A program made the position numbers and the translations under genes. From positions 5,309,141-5,373,140 of the forward strand of contig NZ_CP091913.1 in NCBI RefSeq assembly GCF_022063185.1: DNA of 64,000 bases, written 5' to 3'. Under the pieces are notes generated by a model, which was given only the letters and a program-made list of their open reading frames with translations, was not told the DNA's origin and did no database searches. How positions within the stretch are numbered: the stretch's first letter is position 1; each line of letters opens with the position of its first letter. The stretch comes from Nostoc sp. UHCC 0870. Its GTDB lineage: Bacteria; Cyanobacteriota; Cyanobacteriia; Cyanobacteriales; Nostocaceae. This document shows, piece by piece, positions 35,655-45,086 of this stretch.

Positions 35655-36263
35655 ATGACTAATAACGATCGCTATATTATTTTTCATAAACCCTATGGTG
35701 TTCTGAGCCAGTTTACTCAGGAAACTCCCAAACATCAGACCCTCAAGGATTATATCGATGTACCGGATGTTTATGCTGTGGGGCGATTGGATTGGGATAG
35801 TGAAGGGTTATTGTTATTAACCAACGATGGGAGGTTGCAGCATCGTCTGTCTGATCCACGTTTTGGACATGAACGAACTTATTGGGTACAGGTAGAGCGC
35901 ATTCCTGATGTAGATGCTATAACCAGATTACAAACAGGGGTAGAAATTCAAGATTACCGCACGCGACCAGCACAGGTCAGGTTATTACCAGCAGATCCGC
36001 CTGTGTGCGATCGCCATCCGCCGATTAGATTTCGCAAAAATGTGCCTACAGCTTGGTTGGAAATGACCTTAACAGAGGGTAAAAATCGCCAAGTACGGCG
36101 CATGACTGCGGCGGTGGGTTTTCCGACTTTGCGTTTAGTCAGGGTGAGCATAGCTCATTTGCGCTTAGATGGTCTAGCTTTGGGTGAGTGGCGAGATTTA
36201 ACGTTATCGGAAGTTAAACTGCTACATAATTCGCCTGCAAAGCGGGGAAAAAATCATAGCTAG
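35655..36263 (+). CDS. 23S rRNA pseudouridine synthase, RluE/RsuA family
   Basis: 202 residues without the N-terminal S4 domain, as in RluE. Catalytic motif AVGRLDWDSEGLLLLTNDG carries the active Asp (GRLDWDS). The C-terminal KNRQVRRMTAAVGFPTLRLV is the RsuA-class signature. It isomerises a uridine in 23S rRNA; the E. coli RluE target is U2457, here assumed only. Intact. Confidence 0.9.
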   Translation: MTNNDRYIIFHKPYGVLSQFTQETPKHQTLKDYIDVPDVYAVGRLDWDSEGLLLLTNDGRLQHRLSDPRFGHERTYWVQVERIPDVDAITRLQTGVEIQDYRTRPAQVRLLPADPPVCDRHPPIRFRKNVPTAWLEMTLTEGKNRQVRRMTAAVGFPTLRLVRVSIAHLRLDGLALGEWRDLTLSEVKLLHNSPAKRGKNHS

Positions 36264-36408
36264 GCGTAGATAGAAAATCTGCCAAGGTGCATAAAGCATA
36301 AAAATATTTTTATTTGCTGATTTTTACCAGAAAGCTAGGAAAAACACTATATTGCTGTTTTTTTTCCCAACTAGTCAACATCAGCCTTGGAGTGCAATTT
36401 TAACTCTT

Positions 36409-37764
36409 ATGAGCCTGAATCAGCGTAAACGCGTAGCTGCTTGTCCTCAGATATCGCTCTGGCCTCAAACTCATCAATTAAATATCTTGTCTGCAAATCC
36501 TAGTTGCTTAGAACTTGTACCTGAACCAGTCTCTAATTTAGAACTGGGGTTAGCTGAACAGCTACGCCATACCCAAGCAGAACTGCAACGGTATCGGATG
36601 CTGTATGAAAATATTCCGTCTGTGTACTTGAGTTTGGATGTAACAGGGGTAATTTTATCTGTTAACCAGTTTGGAGCTAATTGTCTCGGCTACACACGAG
36701 AACAATTAATTCAACAGCCCATTTTAAAATTGTTTGGCGAGTCAGAGAAACAAAGGCTAACTGATGAATTTAAAGCTTTATTGACAAATACCTCAGAAGG
36801 TGCGGTTAACTGTGGTGATTTTCGTTTAGACTGTCCCCTGAGTCAAATAAAATGGGTAAAAGTAACACTGCGATTTATACCTGATTATGAAGTTCACAAG
36901 CCAGTAATTATCATGCTTTGTGAAGATATTACTGCTCACAAGCAAGCGGAAGATACTCGGCAAGCCAGTGAGTCATGCCCCCATACACTGATACAGAATG
37001 AACAACATGATCAAGTATTAATACCAGATAAATTAGAAGAAGTAGAAAGCCTGACTCGCCTGAAAGAAGAATTTATCAGTACGGTTTCCCACGAATTACG
37101 TACACCCCTCACTAATATGAAAATGGCGATTCAGATGTTAGGAATCGCACTACATAAAGAACAGAAATTTGTAGAGAACGCAGAAAATTCTAAAGCAGCT
37201 TGCTATTTTGAGATTTTAAATAATGAGTGCGATCGCGAAATAAATCTTATTAATAATTTTCTCGATTTAAAGCGTCTAGAACGCGACTCTCAACCTTTGG
37301 TATTGGAAATAATTCAACTTGAGCAATGGCTGTGGCAAGTGTTGGAGAAATTTAAACAGCGTCATTTTCACCTTTGTCAGCAAAATTTAAGCATCAAGAT
37401 ACCGCACTCCCTACCGCCTCTAGCCTGCGATTCATTTATTTTAGAACGCATAGTCATAGAACTACTCACCAATGCCTGTAAATTCAGCCCGCCAGATGCA
37501 GCCATTATGATTTCCGCCGAGCGAAAAGCCAACAACATCCTCTTGCAAGTCATTAATTCCGGTGTAGAAATTCCTAGCACTGAATTACCCCGCATTTTTG
37601 ACAAATTTTATCGTATTCCCACCAACGACCCTACCAAGCAAGGCGGTACAGGCTTAGGATTGGCATTAGTCCAGAAACTTATTAAGCAATTGGCTGGAAC
37701 AATTACAGTTGATAGCGGGTCAAATCGTACCTGTTTTACTATCCAATTATCGTTGAAAGGATAA
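36409..37764 (+). CDS. PAS-domain sensor histidine kinase, soluble
   Basis: About 451 residues from ATG 36409; an in-frame TTG at 36352 has less support. A PAS domain (about 70-190; RMLYENIPSVYLSLDVTGVI) precedes a HisKA domain with the phospho-His in STVSHELRTPLTNM and an HATPase_c domain: N box LLTNACKFSPPDAA, G2 region GGTGLGLALVQKLI. The G1 region (VINSGVEIP) is atypical, with S-G in place of D-x-G, which may weaken nucleotide binding. No membrane segment. No response regulator is adjacent, so its partner is unknown. Confidence 0.85.
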   Translation: MSLNQRKRVAACPQISLWPQTHQLNILSANPSCLELVPEPVSNLELGLAEQLRHTQAELQRYRMLYENIPSVYLSLDVTGVILSVNQFGANCLGYTREQLIQQPILKLFGESEKQRLTDEFKALLTNTSEGAVNCGDFRLDCPLSQIKWVKVTLRFIPDYEVHKPVIIMLCEDITAHKQAEDTRQASESCPHTLIQNEQHDQVLIPDKLEEVESLTRLKEEFISTVSHELRTPLTNMKMAIQMLGIALHKEQKFVENAENSKAACYFEILNNECDREINLINNFLDLKRLERDSQPLVLEIIQLEQWLWQVLEKFKQRHFHLCQQNLSIKIPHSLPPLACDSFILERIVIELLTNACKFSPPDAAIMISAERKANNILLQVINSGVEIPSTELPRIFDKFYRIPTNDPTKQGGTGLGLALVQKLIKQLAGTITVDSGSNRTCFTIQLSLKG

Positions 37765-37792
37765 GAATTGGGCATATAAATTCAAAATTGAA

Positions 37793-37939
37793 TATAGCGG
37801 TTTTCGCTTTAGTCAGGTACAAGAACCCCACCCCCAACCCCCTCCTCCGAAGTTCTGTTCGGCGGAAACCGCCGCTCAGACTTCTCTCCGCCGCAAGGAG
37901 GGGGCTATGATATACTTCATGCGATTAGGAAACGCTATA
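37793..37939. mobile_element. MITE-like repeat, copy A (about 147 bp)
   Basis: Ends TATAGCGGTTTTCGCTT and AGGAAACGCTATA are inverted. Core AGAACCCCACCCCCAACCCC and GGAGGGGGCTATGAT are shared with copies at 45006-45070 and 55922-56021. Compared with the latter it carries an extra 45-base GC hairpin (GTTCGGCGGAAACCGCCG). The remainder of 37765-38188 holds only STRR and AT-rich spacer. Confidence 0.75.
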
Positions 37940-37956
37940 ACTTCTCCCCCTCTGCT

Positions 37957-38000
37957 TCCCCAATCCCCAATCCCCAGTCCCCAGTCCCCAATCCCCAATT
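37957..38000. repeat. STRR heptamer array (CCCCAAT/CCCCAGT)
   Basis: Six units, next to MITE-like copy A. Confidence 0.9.
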
Positions 38001-38188
38001 TCACAAAAATTCCCTTGCCGATATCTGAAATATTTAGCTAATATGCGTCACAATTAATACTGCCACCAAAATTCACGGGTGAAACCACAATTTTTTGTAG
38101 GTCTACTGTAGGAAGGTGCGGCCAATTGTGGCACTTTGGATCTTAGTGGCTAGAAGCACCTTGGAACGGGAATTAAGGAACTTCCACT

Positions 38189-40177
38189 ATGCTGATTTGT
38201 CCTGAGTGTCAATTTGAAAACCCTAACGCTAACAAATTCTGTCAAAAATGTGGTGCTTCCTTGTCCTACAAGGTATGTCCTCAATGTAGTACCGATGTTC
38301 CTGTCAATGCTCTACAGTGCCATAACTGTGGTGCAGAATGTGGAACAGTTTGGTGGGCAATTGTTGCTCAATTAGGGACTGGGGACTGGGAATTGGGAGC
38401 AGGGGGTGCAGGGGAGGAGGAGAACATCGGTGAGGAAATGCCCGATTCCCCATGCCCGATTCCCAATGAACCAGCTTTATCACCACAATTCTCTGTAGGC
38501 TCTTATTTAGATAAAGAGCAACGCTATCAGTTTTTGGAATCGCCATCAGCCCAAAATGCTGAAGTGTGTGCCAAAGTTTTAGACTGCCAACCTTATCAAG
38601 TCTCACTAGTGGAGACTATATTAGCCAATCAGCAACAGGGCTTGATTGCGCCAGTAGCAGAAGCTAATGGGATTCCCAAAATTGCAGAGCCTTACATTGT
38701 CTTACAATCCCCCCATCACCCAGAAATACCCAAGATTCATGATGCTTGGCAGGATGGTGATGTGCAGGTGATACTCATTGAAGACCGTTCTCATTGGCAG
38801 TATCTACTAGATTCGTGGAAAAAGGAAACAACCAGTTCGTTACAGATTTTGCACTGGTGTTATCAAATGACCCAACTCTGGTTTTTACTAGAACCACTTG
38901 AATGTCATTACAGTTTGTTAGATTTGTCGAATCTGCGATTGGATGAAGACCAATCTTTGGGACTACAAAGGTTATATGTAGAAACACTGAATAGTCAGAT
39001 ATCGGCTGGATTAAAAGAGGAGGAAGAAGAACCTCTGGAGCTTTCAGGAGAGCCTATAACTCTGAAAGCCTTGGGGCGAGTTTGGCAGGCGTTGTTTAGA
39101 AGTTCACAACGCACTCAATTCGGGTTATTAATCCAAGTTTTGGATGATTTAGAGCAAGGTACTATTCAGACGATCGCACAATTGCGATCGCGTTTACAAG
39201 AAGTAGCCACGGAATTAGAAGTCACAACATCCCCTATTTTTCAGTCAATGGAAGAAGAACAAACAACTTCACCCACGCTCTTACAGGTAGATGATTTTGA
39301 AGATTCTGCCAGTAGAGCAGATGACCTACCGACAGTTGTGCTATCAGTACAGTTAAGTAGTTTAGAAGACGCAGGATTGACCGATGTTGGTCGTCAACGT
39401 CAGCATAACGAAGACTGCTTTGGGATTGCGACTAAAATTGAAAAAGTAGACTTACCAAAAAACCGCTCTCTTCAAGCACAAGGCTTATATATTCTCTGCG
39501 ATGGTATGGGGGGACACGCCGGCGGTGAAGTAGCCAGTGAGTTAGCAGTCAACACCCTGCGGCAATATTTTCAAGAACACTGGAATACTGATCAACTGCC
39601 CACAGAAGAAATCATTCGGGAAGCGGTTTATTTAGCTAATAAGGCAATTTACGAGCAGAATCAACAAGATGCCCGTTCTGGGGTAGGGCGCATGGGTACT
39701 ACCTTGGTGATGCTCCTAATTCAAGGTAATCAAGCCGCCGTTGCCCATGTGGGAGATAGTCGCCTCTACCGCCTAACTCGCAAACGCGGCTTAGAACAAT
39801 TGACAGTAGATCATGAAGTTGGTCAACGGGAAATCAATAGAGGTGTAGAAGCTAGTATTGCTTATTCCCGCCCTGATGCTTATCAATTGACTCAAGCCTT
39901 AGGACCTCGTGACGAAACAGCTATAAATCCCGATGTCGATTTTTTTGATATTAATGAGGACAGTCTCTTTATTCTGGTTTCAGATGGTCTATCAGACAAT
40001 GACTTACTAGAAACATACTGGGAAACCCACCTCCAACCCTTATTAAGTTTTGCCAATAATTTGGAACAAGGTGTCACAGGATTAATCGACTTAGCCAATC
40101 AATACAACGGTCATGACAACATTACTGCTATACTTATCCGGGCAAAAGTGCGTCCGAATATGGGGAGTAGCGAGTAA
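38189..40177 (+). CDS. PP2C-type Ser/Thr phosphatase with N-terminal zinc ribbons
   Basis: 662 residues. Two zinc-ribbon-like Cys clusters (CPECQFENPNANKFCQKCG and CPQCSTDVPVNALQCHNCG) come first. An insert at about 61-95 (TGDWELGAGGAGEEENIGEE) is translated STRR repeat. A cyanobacterial middle region (about 100-390) follows, then a PP2C domain (about 405-655) with RQRQHNEDCFG, LCDGMGGHAGGEVASE, HVGDSRLYRL and VSDGLSDND, supplying the metal-binding Asp residues. It should dephosphorylate Ser/Thr and lies next to an FHA kinase, suggesting an opposing kinase-phosphatase pair. Confidence 0.9.
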   Translation: MLICPECQFENPNANKFCQKCGASLSYKVCPQCSTDVPVNALQCHNCGAECGTVWWAIVAQLGTGDWELGAGGAGEEENIGEEMPDSPCPIPNEPALSPQFSVGSYLDKEQRYQFLESPSAQNAEVCAKVLDCQPYQVSLVETILANQQQGLIAPVAEANGIPKIAEPYIVLQSPHHPEIPKIHDAWQDGDVQVILIEDRSHWQYLLDSWKKETTSSLQILHWCYQMTQLWFLLEPLECHYSLLDLSNLRLDEDQSLGLQRLYVETLNSQISAGLKEEEEEPLELSGEPITLKALGRVWQALFRSSQRTQFGLLIQVLDDLEQGTIQTIAQLRSRLQEVATELEVTTSPIFQSMEEEQTTSPTLLQVDDFEDSASRADDLPTVVLSVQLSSLEDAGLTDVGRQRQHNEDCFGIATKIEKVDLPKNRSLQAQGLYILCDGMGGHAGGEVASELAVNTLRQYFQEHWNTDQLPTEEIIREAVYLANKAIYEQNQQDARSGVGRMGTTLVMLLIQGNQAAVAHVGDSRLYRLTRKRGLEQLTVDHEVGQREINRGVEASIAYSRPDAYQLTQALGPRDETAINPDVDFFDINEDSLFILVSDGLSDNDLLETYWETHLQPLLSFANNLEQGVTGLIDLANQYNGHDNITAILIRAKVRPNMGSSE

Positions 40178-40371
40178 TCAATTCAAAATTCAAAATTTAA
40201 ACCCTTTTGCAGAACTAGGAAATCAAAGTGTAGAAGTGCCGTAGGGGCGGGTTTACCCGAATCATCGTGAATAATTGAGGATATCTGTGAACCCGCCTCT
40301 ACTAAAATCTAAAATCTAAAATTGGTTGATTTTTAACTTTTGACTTGATTTGTCCCCAGTCTCTAGTTATT

Positions 40372-40420
40372 TAATTTTAACTTTTGACTTTTGATTTTTG
40401 ACTTTTGACTTGATTTGTCC
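40372..40420. repeat. Tandem TTTTGACTT/TTTAACTT repeat
   Basis: Seven- to eight-base units TTTTGAC in the phosphatase-kinase gap. This run would be read through by any start earlier than 40451. Confidence 0.8.
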
Positions 40421-40450
40421 CCCATCCCTAACTTTTATCCAGGTTGTATT

Positions 40451-41779
40451 GTGGTTACTCTCACCTTGTTAGAACCGCAACAAAAAACACCCCTTAAACA
40501 GTGGTGTTTTGAAAATTCCGCCGTAATTCGGATTGGTCGAGCGGCGGATAATCATGTTGTTTTAACTGATAGTTTGGTTTCCCGGCATCATCTCGAAATT
40601 CGGCAAGTCAGTTCTGCTAAGAATCCTGGCTCATGGCAAGTGATTAGTAAAGGCACAAATGGCACTTTTTTAGACGGTGTGCTGGTAATTCAGGGTTCGT
40701 TGCCTAATAATGCCCAGCTACAACTGGCGCAGGGTGGACCAATCTTGCAGTTCCAGATTCAGGAGGAGACAGCACCGAATCCTAATTTGCGATCGCCTAC
40801 GGTGAGCAGTAGTTCATCGCCTACGGTGGGGCGTAGCCCATTCCCTGATGCTGGCGAGATACCGGGAAATATTGTTAAACCAGTTGTTTCTAGTAGCAAG
40901 TCGAGTAGTTCATCCCACAGTTGCAACCATGAAGGTAATGCTCCTGGGAATCTGTTTTGTGTTCATTGTGGTCAACCTATTGTTGTACAGCAGACAATTC
41001 GCCGTTACCAGGTGTTGCGAACTCTGGGACAGGGAGGTATGGGTACTACTTATTTAGCTTGGGATGGAGATAGCTTGATTGCAGGACGACAGCAATTATT
41101 CGTGTTGAAGCAAATGAATGCTGATATGGCAAAAATTGCCAAAGCTCAGGAATTGTTTGAACGGGAGGCTAACACCCTTAAATCCCTGAATCATGAGGGA
41201 ATTCCTAAGTATTATGACTTTTTTGTAGAAGCTGGTAAAAAATACTTGGCAATGGAATTAGTTCATGGCCAGGATTTAGAAAAACGCATCTATACAACTG
41301 GGCCAGTTACACCAAAGCTAGCGATCGCCTGGATGATTCAAACCTGCCATATTCTAGATTACCTCCACAGCCAAGAACCACCACTGATTCACCGTGATAT
41401 TAAACCCGCTAACCTGATGGTACGAAATGCGAATAATCAAATAGTTGTGCTAGATTTTGGCGCAGTGAAAGAGATTGGTACAACCCCTGGTACTCGCATA
41501 GGTGCAGAAGGCTATTGCGCCCCCGAACAGGAACGGGGACAACCTCTAACACAATCTGATTTATATGCGATCGGACCTACACTAATTTTTCTGCTGACAG
41601 GCGAAAACCCTTTCAAATTTTATCGTCAAAAAGGGCGCAGTTTTCACTTTGACGTGAGCAAAATTCCCACTGTCACGCCCCAATTAAGGGAGATTATTGA
41701 GCGTGTTACCGAACCTTTACCGCGCGATCGTTATCAAACGGCGAAGGAACTAGCCCAAGCATTAGCTAATTGTCATTAA
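40451..41779 (+). CDS. FHA-domain Ser/Thr protein kinase
   Basis: About 442 residues from GTG 40451; an earlier TTG at 40415 lies inside repeats. The N-terminal FHA domain (IRIGRAADNHVVLTDSLVSR followed by HHLEIRQ) binds phospho-Thr. A low-complexity linker (about 115-150) contains SPTVSSSSSPTVGRSPFPDA, part of it from dispersed repeats. A short Cys cluster (CNHEGNAPGNLFCVHCG) precedes the kinase domain: LGQGGMGTTYLA, Lys in VLKQMN, HRDIKPANLM, LDFGAVKEIG. It probably works with the PP2C phosphatase upstream; substrates unknown. Confidence 0.9.
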   Translation: MVTLTLLEPQQKTPLKQWCFENSAVIRIGRAADNHVVLTDSLVSRHHLEIRQVSSAKNPGSWQVISKGTNGTFLDGVLVIQGSLPNNAQLQLAQGGPILQFQIQEETAPNPNLRSPTVSSSSSPTVGRSPFPDAGEIPGNIVKPVVSSSKSSSSSHSCNHEGNAPGNLFCVHCGQPIVVQQTIRRYQVLRTLGQGGMGTTYLAWDGDSLIAGRQQLFVLKQMNADMAKIAKAQELFEREANTLKSLNHEGIPKYYDFFVEAGKKYLAMELVHGQDLEKRIYTTGPVTPKLAIAWMIQTCHILDYLHSQEPPLIHRDIKPANLMVRNANNQIVVLDFGAVKEIGTTPGTRIGAEGYCAPEQERGQPLTQSDLYAIGPTLIFLLTGENPFKFYRQKGRSFHFDVSKIPTVTPQLREIIERVTEPLPRDRYQTAKELAQALANCH

Positions 41780-42209
41780 GGTATTGGGGACTGGAGACTG
41801 AGGACTGGGTATTTGGTTATTGGATATCTGACTTTTCACGGGATCTGGAAAACCCCTCTCCAAAGAAGCGGAGCGGCTTCTCGCTAGACCTGGGTTTCTC
41901 AAAAAGGTTGAAGAAATAGGGAATACTCATCCCGATCCTCTGGATTTGCCCCTGCGTAATCCCCCCACCCGCAAGCAACTAGCATCTCGGAGGATTCTTT
42001 CTTTCCTACGGAACGCTTCGCGAACACTACACTTCGTTCAGTTCAGAATGACATTGGGCATTTCTTTTTGTGGAGTTCTCTTAGTCATTTTCTCTGTCCC
42101 CTGTCCTCTGTCCTCTGTCCTCTGTCCTCTGTCCTCTGTCCTCTGTCCTCTGTCCTCTGTCCCCTGTCCCCTGTCCCCTGTTCCCTGTCCCCTGTCCCCT
42201 GTTTCCAAA
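41780..42209. other. Repeat-rich spacer
   Basis: Contains a hairpin-type repeat near 41850-41905, a GGAACGCTTCGCGAAC repeat at 41995-42010 and a long STRR array. An in-frame extension of the next gene through this DNA translates only repeats and is not accepted. Confidence 0.7.
42093..42203. repeat. Long STRR heptamer array (TGTCCTC/TGTCCCC)
   Basis: Fifteen or so seven-base units, the longest in the window, ending six bases before the pabC ATG, so it includes that gene's upstream region. Confidence 0.95.
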
Positions 42210-43010
42210 ATGTTCTGGTACAACGGTAGTTTAATTCAGTCCCACACTCTGGAATTAGATATTAATGACCCAGGTTTACTTTATGGGGCAACGATTTTTA
42301 CAACTTTACGAGTGTATAACAGTTCGCTAGATAGTAGTTTAACTAACTGGCAGGCACATTGCGATCGCCTACTTTTCTCTCTACAAGCTTTTAGTTGGCA
42401 ACAACCAGACTGGAAACGCTTACGTCAAGGCGCAGAGGCGATGTTAACTCACTTCCCCGTTCTCAGAATTACCATCTTTCCCGATGGTAGGGAATGGATA
42501 ATTGGCAGAATATTACCAGAGGATTTGTCAGCAAAGCAAAAACACGGTGTTGCTTGTGCTGTTGCTAGTTCAGCATGGTCTCGTAGTCTTCCTTCTCATA
42601 AAACTGGTAACTACCTGGGTGCTTGGTTAGCCAAAAACACAGTCTCAGGAAATGCCCAAGAAGCCATTCTTGTAGATGGCACAGGGAATTGGCTGGAAAC
42701 CAGCACAGGTAATCTTTGGGGGTGGGTTAATGGTAGTTGGTGGACACCATCATTAACTGCGGGTATATTACCTGGAATTAGCCGTCAGCAATTAATGAGT
42801 CGGCTGCACAATCATCAACAGGTAGTGCATGAAGAACATTGGACACCTAAATTCGTCCAAAGCTTAGAAGCGATCGCCTACACTAATAGTGTGGTGGAAA
42901 TTATCCCCATACATACCGTTAATCAGCCTACAGGGTCGCTACAATATAATCCCTACCATCCAAGCTTACAAAAACTAAGGGGACTATTATTTAGCATGAC
43001 AGAACTATGA
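42210..43010 (+). CDS. pabC: Aminodeoxychorismate lyase (class IV aminotransferase)
   Basis: 266 residues from ATG 42210 (MFWYNGSLIQSHTLELDIND), the family's usual length. Fold type IV PLP features: Lys in HKTGNYLGAWLAK, ETSTGNLWGW and TPSLTAGILPGISRQQL. It releases pyruvate from aminodeoxychorismate to give p-aminobenzoate for folate; a D-amino-acid or branched-chain aminotransferase role cannot be fully excluded. The ribosome-binding site is not evident because the STRR array runs right up to the start. Confidence 0.85.
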   Translation: MFWYNGSLIQSHTLELDINDPGLLYGATIFTTLRVYNSSLDSSLTNWQAHCDRLLFSLQAFSWQQPDWKRLRQGAEAMLTHFPVLRITIFPDGREWIIGRILPEDLSAKQKHGVACAVASSAWSRSLPSHKTGNYLGAWLAKNTVSGNAQEAILVDGTGNWLETSTGNLWGWVNGSWWTPSLTAGILPGISRQQLMSRLHNHQQVVHEEHWTPKFVQSLEAIAYTNSVVEIIPIHTVNQPTGSLQYNPYHPSLQKLRGLLFSMTEL

Positions 43011-43086
43011 TTTTGTTATACCTTAAGATAAGTTAACATAATTCTAATAATGCCCTACGCACAAAAATACGGGAGGATCAACCTCA

Positions 43087-44928
43087 GTGAATAAAAGATG
43101 GAGAAATGCGGGGCTGTACGCGCTGCTATTTATTGTTGTAATTGCACTTGGCACAGCTTTCTTTGATAAACCCCGCGAAAGTCGGGAAACATGGCGATAT
43201 AGCCAATTTATTCAAGAAGTTGAAAAAGGCAGAGTGGAAAAAGTCAGCTTAAGTGCAGACCGTTCCACCGCTTTGGTAACACCCAGATACGACCCCAGTA
43301 AAAAACTTGTTACTTTAGTCAACGACCCAGACCTTATAAATACTCTTACTACCAAAGGCGTTGATATATCCGTTTCACCTCAAAGCGAAGATGGATTATG
43401 GCTCAAGGCACTAAGCAGCTTATTCCTCCCAGTATTACTGCTGGTAGGCTTATTCTTCTTGCTCCGTCGCGCTCAAAATGGCCCTGGTAGCCAAGCTATG
43501 AACTTTGGTAAATCCAAGGCGAGGGTGCAAATGGAGCCTCAAACTCAAGTCACCTTTAGCGATGTTGCCGGTATCGACCAAGCCAAATTAGAACTAAACG
43601 AAGTTGTAGACTTTTTGAAAAATGCCGATCGCTTTACCGCAGTCGGTGCAAAAATTCCTAAAGGTGTGCTACTAGTAGGCCCTCCCGGTACAGGTAAAAC
43701 CCTCCTAGCTCGTGCAGTAGCCGGAGAAGCAGGTGTACCTTTCTTCTCCATCTCCGGTTCTGAGTTTGTGGAAATGTTTGTCGGTGTGGGTGCTTCCCGC
43801 GTCCGTGACTTATTTGAACAAGCTAAAACCAATGCTCCCTGTATCGTCTTCATTGATGAAATTGACGCTGTAGGTCGTCAACGGGGTGCAGGTTTAGGTG
43901 GTGGTAACGATGAACGGGAACAAACCCTTAACCAGTTACTCACCGAAATGGATGGATTTGAAGGCAACACCGGCATTATTATTATTGCCGCTACTAACCG
44001 TCCTGACGTATTAGACGCAGCTTTATTACGTCCCGGTCGTTTTGACCGTCAAGTCGTTGTAGACCGTCCCGACTATGCTGGACGTAGCGAAATCCTCAAA
44101 GTCCATGCTCGTGGTAAGACCCTAGCCAAAGACGTAGACCTAGATAAAATCGCTCGCCGTACCCCTGGCTTTACTGGTGCAGATTTATCTAACCTGCTCA
44201 ATGAAGCGGCAATTTTGGCAGCAAGACGCAACTTGACCGAAATTTCGATGGATGAAATCAATGATGCCATCGATCGCGTCTTAGCTGGCCCAGAGAAGAA
44301 AGACCGGGTAATGAGCGAAAAACGCAAAACTCTAGTAGCTTATCATGAAGCTGGTCACGCTTTAGTTGGTGCTTTGATGCCCGACTATGACCCAGTACAA
44401 AAAATCAGCATCATTCCCCGTGGTCGTGCTGGTGGTTTAACTTGGTTCACCCCCAGCGAAGACCGCATGGATACTGGCTTGTACAGCCGCGCCTATCTAG
44501 AAAATCAGATGGCTGTGGCTTTAGGTGGTCGTTTAGCTGAAGAAATTATCTTTGGTGAAGAAGAAGTTACCACCGGTGCTTCCAACGACTTACAGCAAGT
44601 TGCTCGTGTAGCGCGTCAAATGATTACCCGATTTGGTATGAGTGATAAACTCGGCCCCGTCGCCCTTGGTCGTCAACAAGGCAATATGTTCCTCGGTCGG
44701 GATATCATGTCAGAGCGTGATTTCTCTGAAGAAACTGCTGCTGCTATTGACGCAGAAGTTCGGAAATTAGTAGACACAGCCTACGATCGCGCTAAAGATG
44801 TGTTAGTAAGTAACCGCCACATTTTAGATCAAATCGCGCAAATGCTGGTTGAAAAAGAAACTGTAGATGCCGATGAATTGCAAGAAATTCTGGTAAATAA
44901 CGACGTAAAAACCGCCGCGTTTGCCTAG
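43087..44928 (+). CDS. ftsH: ATP-dependent zinc metalloprotease FtsH
   Basis: 613 residues from GTG 43087 with GGGAGGA ten bases upstream. Two membrane segments (about 7-25 and 106-124) flank a small periplasmic/lumenal domain. The AAA ATPase has Walker A GPPGTGKT (198-205), Walker B IVFIDEIDAVGRQRG and the second-region-homology ATNRPDVLDAALLRPGRFDR. The zinc motif HEAGH is at 420-424. It degrades membrane and damaged proteins; in cyanobacteria heteromeric FtsH rings repair photosystem II. The N-terminus resembles the essential FtsH3 type, from memory. Confidence 0.96.
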   Translation: MNKRWRNAGLYALLFIVVIALGTAFFDKPRESRETWRYSQFIQEVEKGRVEKVSLSADRSTALVTPRYDPSKKLVTLVNDPDLINTLTTKGVDISVSPQSEDGLWLKALSSLFLPVLLLVGLFFLLRRAQNGPGSQAMNFGKSKARVQMEPQTQVTFSDVAGIDQAKLELNEVVDFLKNADRFTAVGAKIPKGVLLVGPPGTGKTLLARAVAGEAGVPFFSISGSEFVEMFVGVGASRVRDLFEQAKTNAPCIVFIDEIDAVGRQRGAGLGGGNDEREQTLNQLLTEMDGFEGNTGIIIIAATNRPDVLDAALLRPGRFDRQVVVDRPDYAGRSEILKVHARGKTLAKDVDLDKIARRTPGFTGADLSNLLNEAAILAARRNLTEISMDEINDAIDRVLAGPEKKDRVMSEKRKTLVAYHEAGHALVGALMPDYDPVQKISIIPRGRAGGLTWFTPSEDRMDTGLYSRAYLENQMAVALGGRLAEEIIFGEEEVTTGASNDLQQVARVARQMITRFGMSDKLGPVALGRQQGNMFLGRDIMSERDFSEETAAAIDAEVRKLVDTAYDRAKDVLVSNRHILDQIAQMLVEKETVDADELQEILVNNDVKTAAFA

Positions 44929-44950
44929 TTTTGTTAGCTGAAAAACATCA

Positions 44951-44990
44951 AAAATGGGGTTGTTCTCACCAGAATGACCCCATTTTTTTA
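44951..44990 (+). terminator. Rho-independent terminator of ftsH
   Basis: AAAATGGGGT and ACCCCATTTTTTTA form a stem closed by a T-run 22 bases after the ftsH stop. The A-rich left arm would also end transcripts from the opposite strand, where the nif-linked operon arrives. Confidence 0.85.
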
Positions 44991-45005
44991 ATGATAAAAG
45001 TGGAT

Positions 45006-45070
45006 AAGAACCCCACCCCCAACCCCCTCCCCGCTAGCAAGGAGGGGGCTATGACGTTACCTCATGTGAT
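45006..45070. mobile_element. MITE-like repeat, copy B (truncated)
   Basis: Carries the AGAACCCCACCCCCAACCCC core and GGAGGGGGCTATGACG arm but lacks the TATAGCG ends of copies A and C. Confidence 0.65.
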
Positions 45071-45086
45071 ATTTATTAGCAGATAT

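Noticed and set aside
41946..42209. N-terminal 88-residue extension of the PabC protein
   Set aside because: Translates repeats and spacer; family starts at MFWYNGS.
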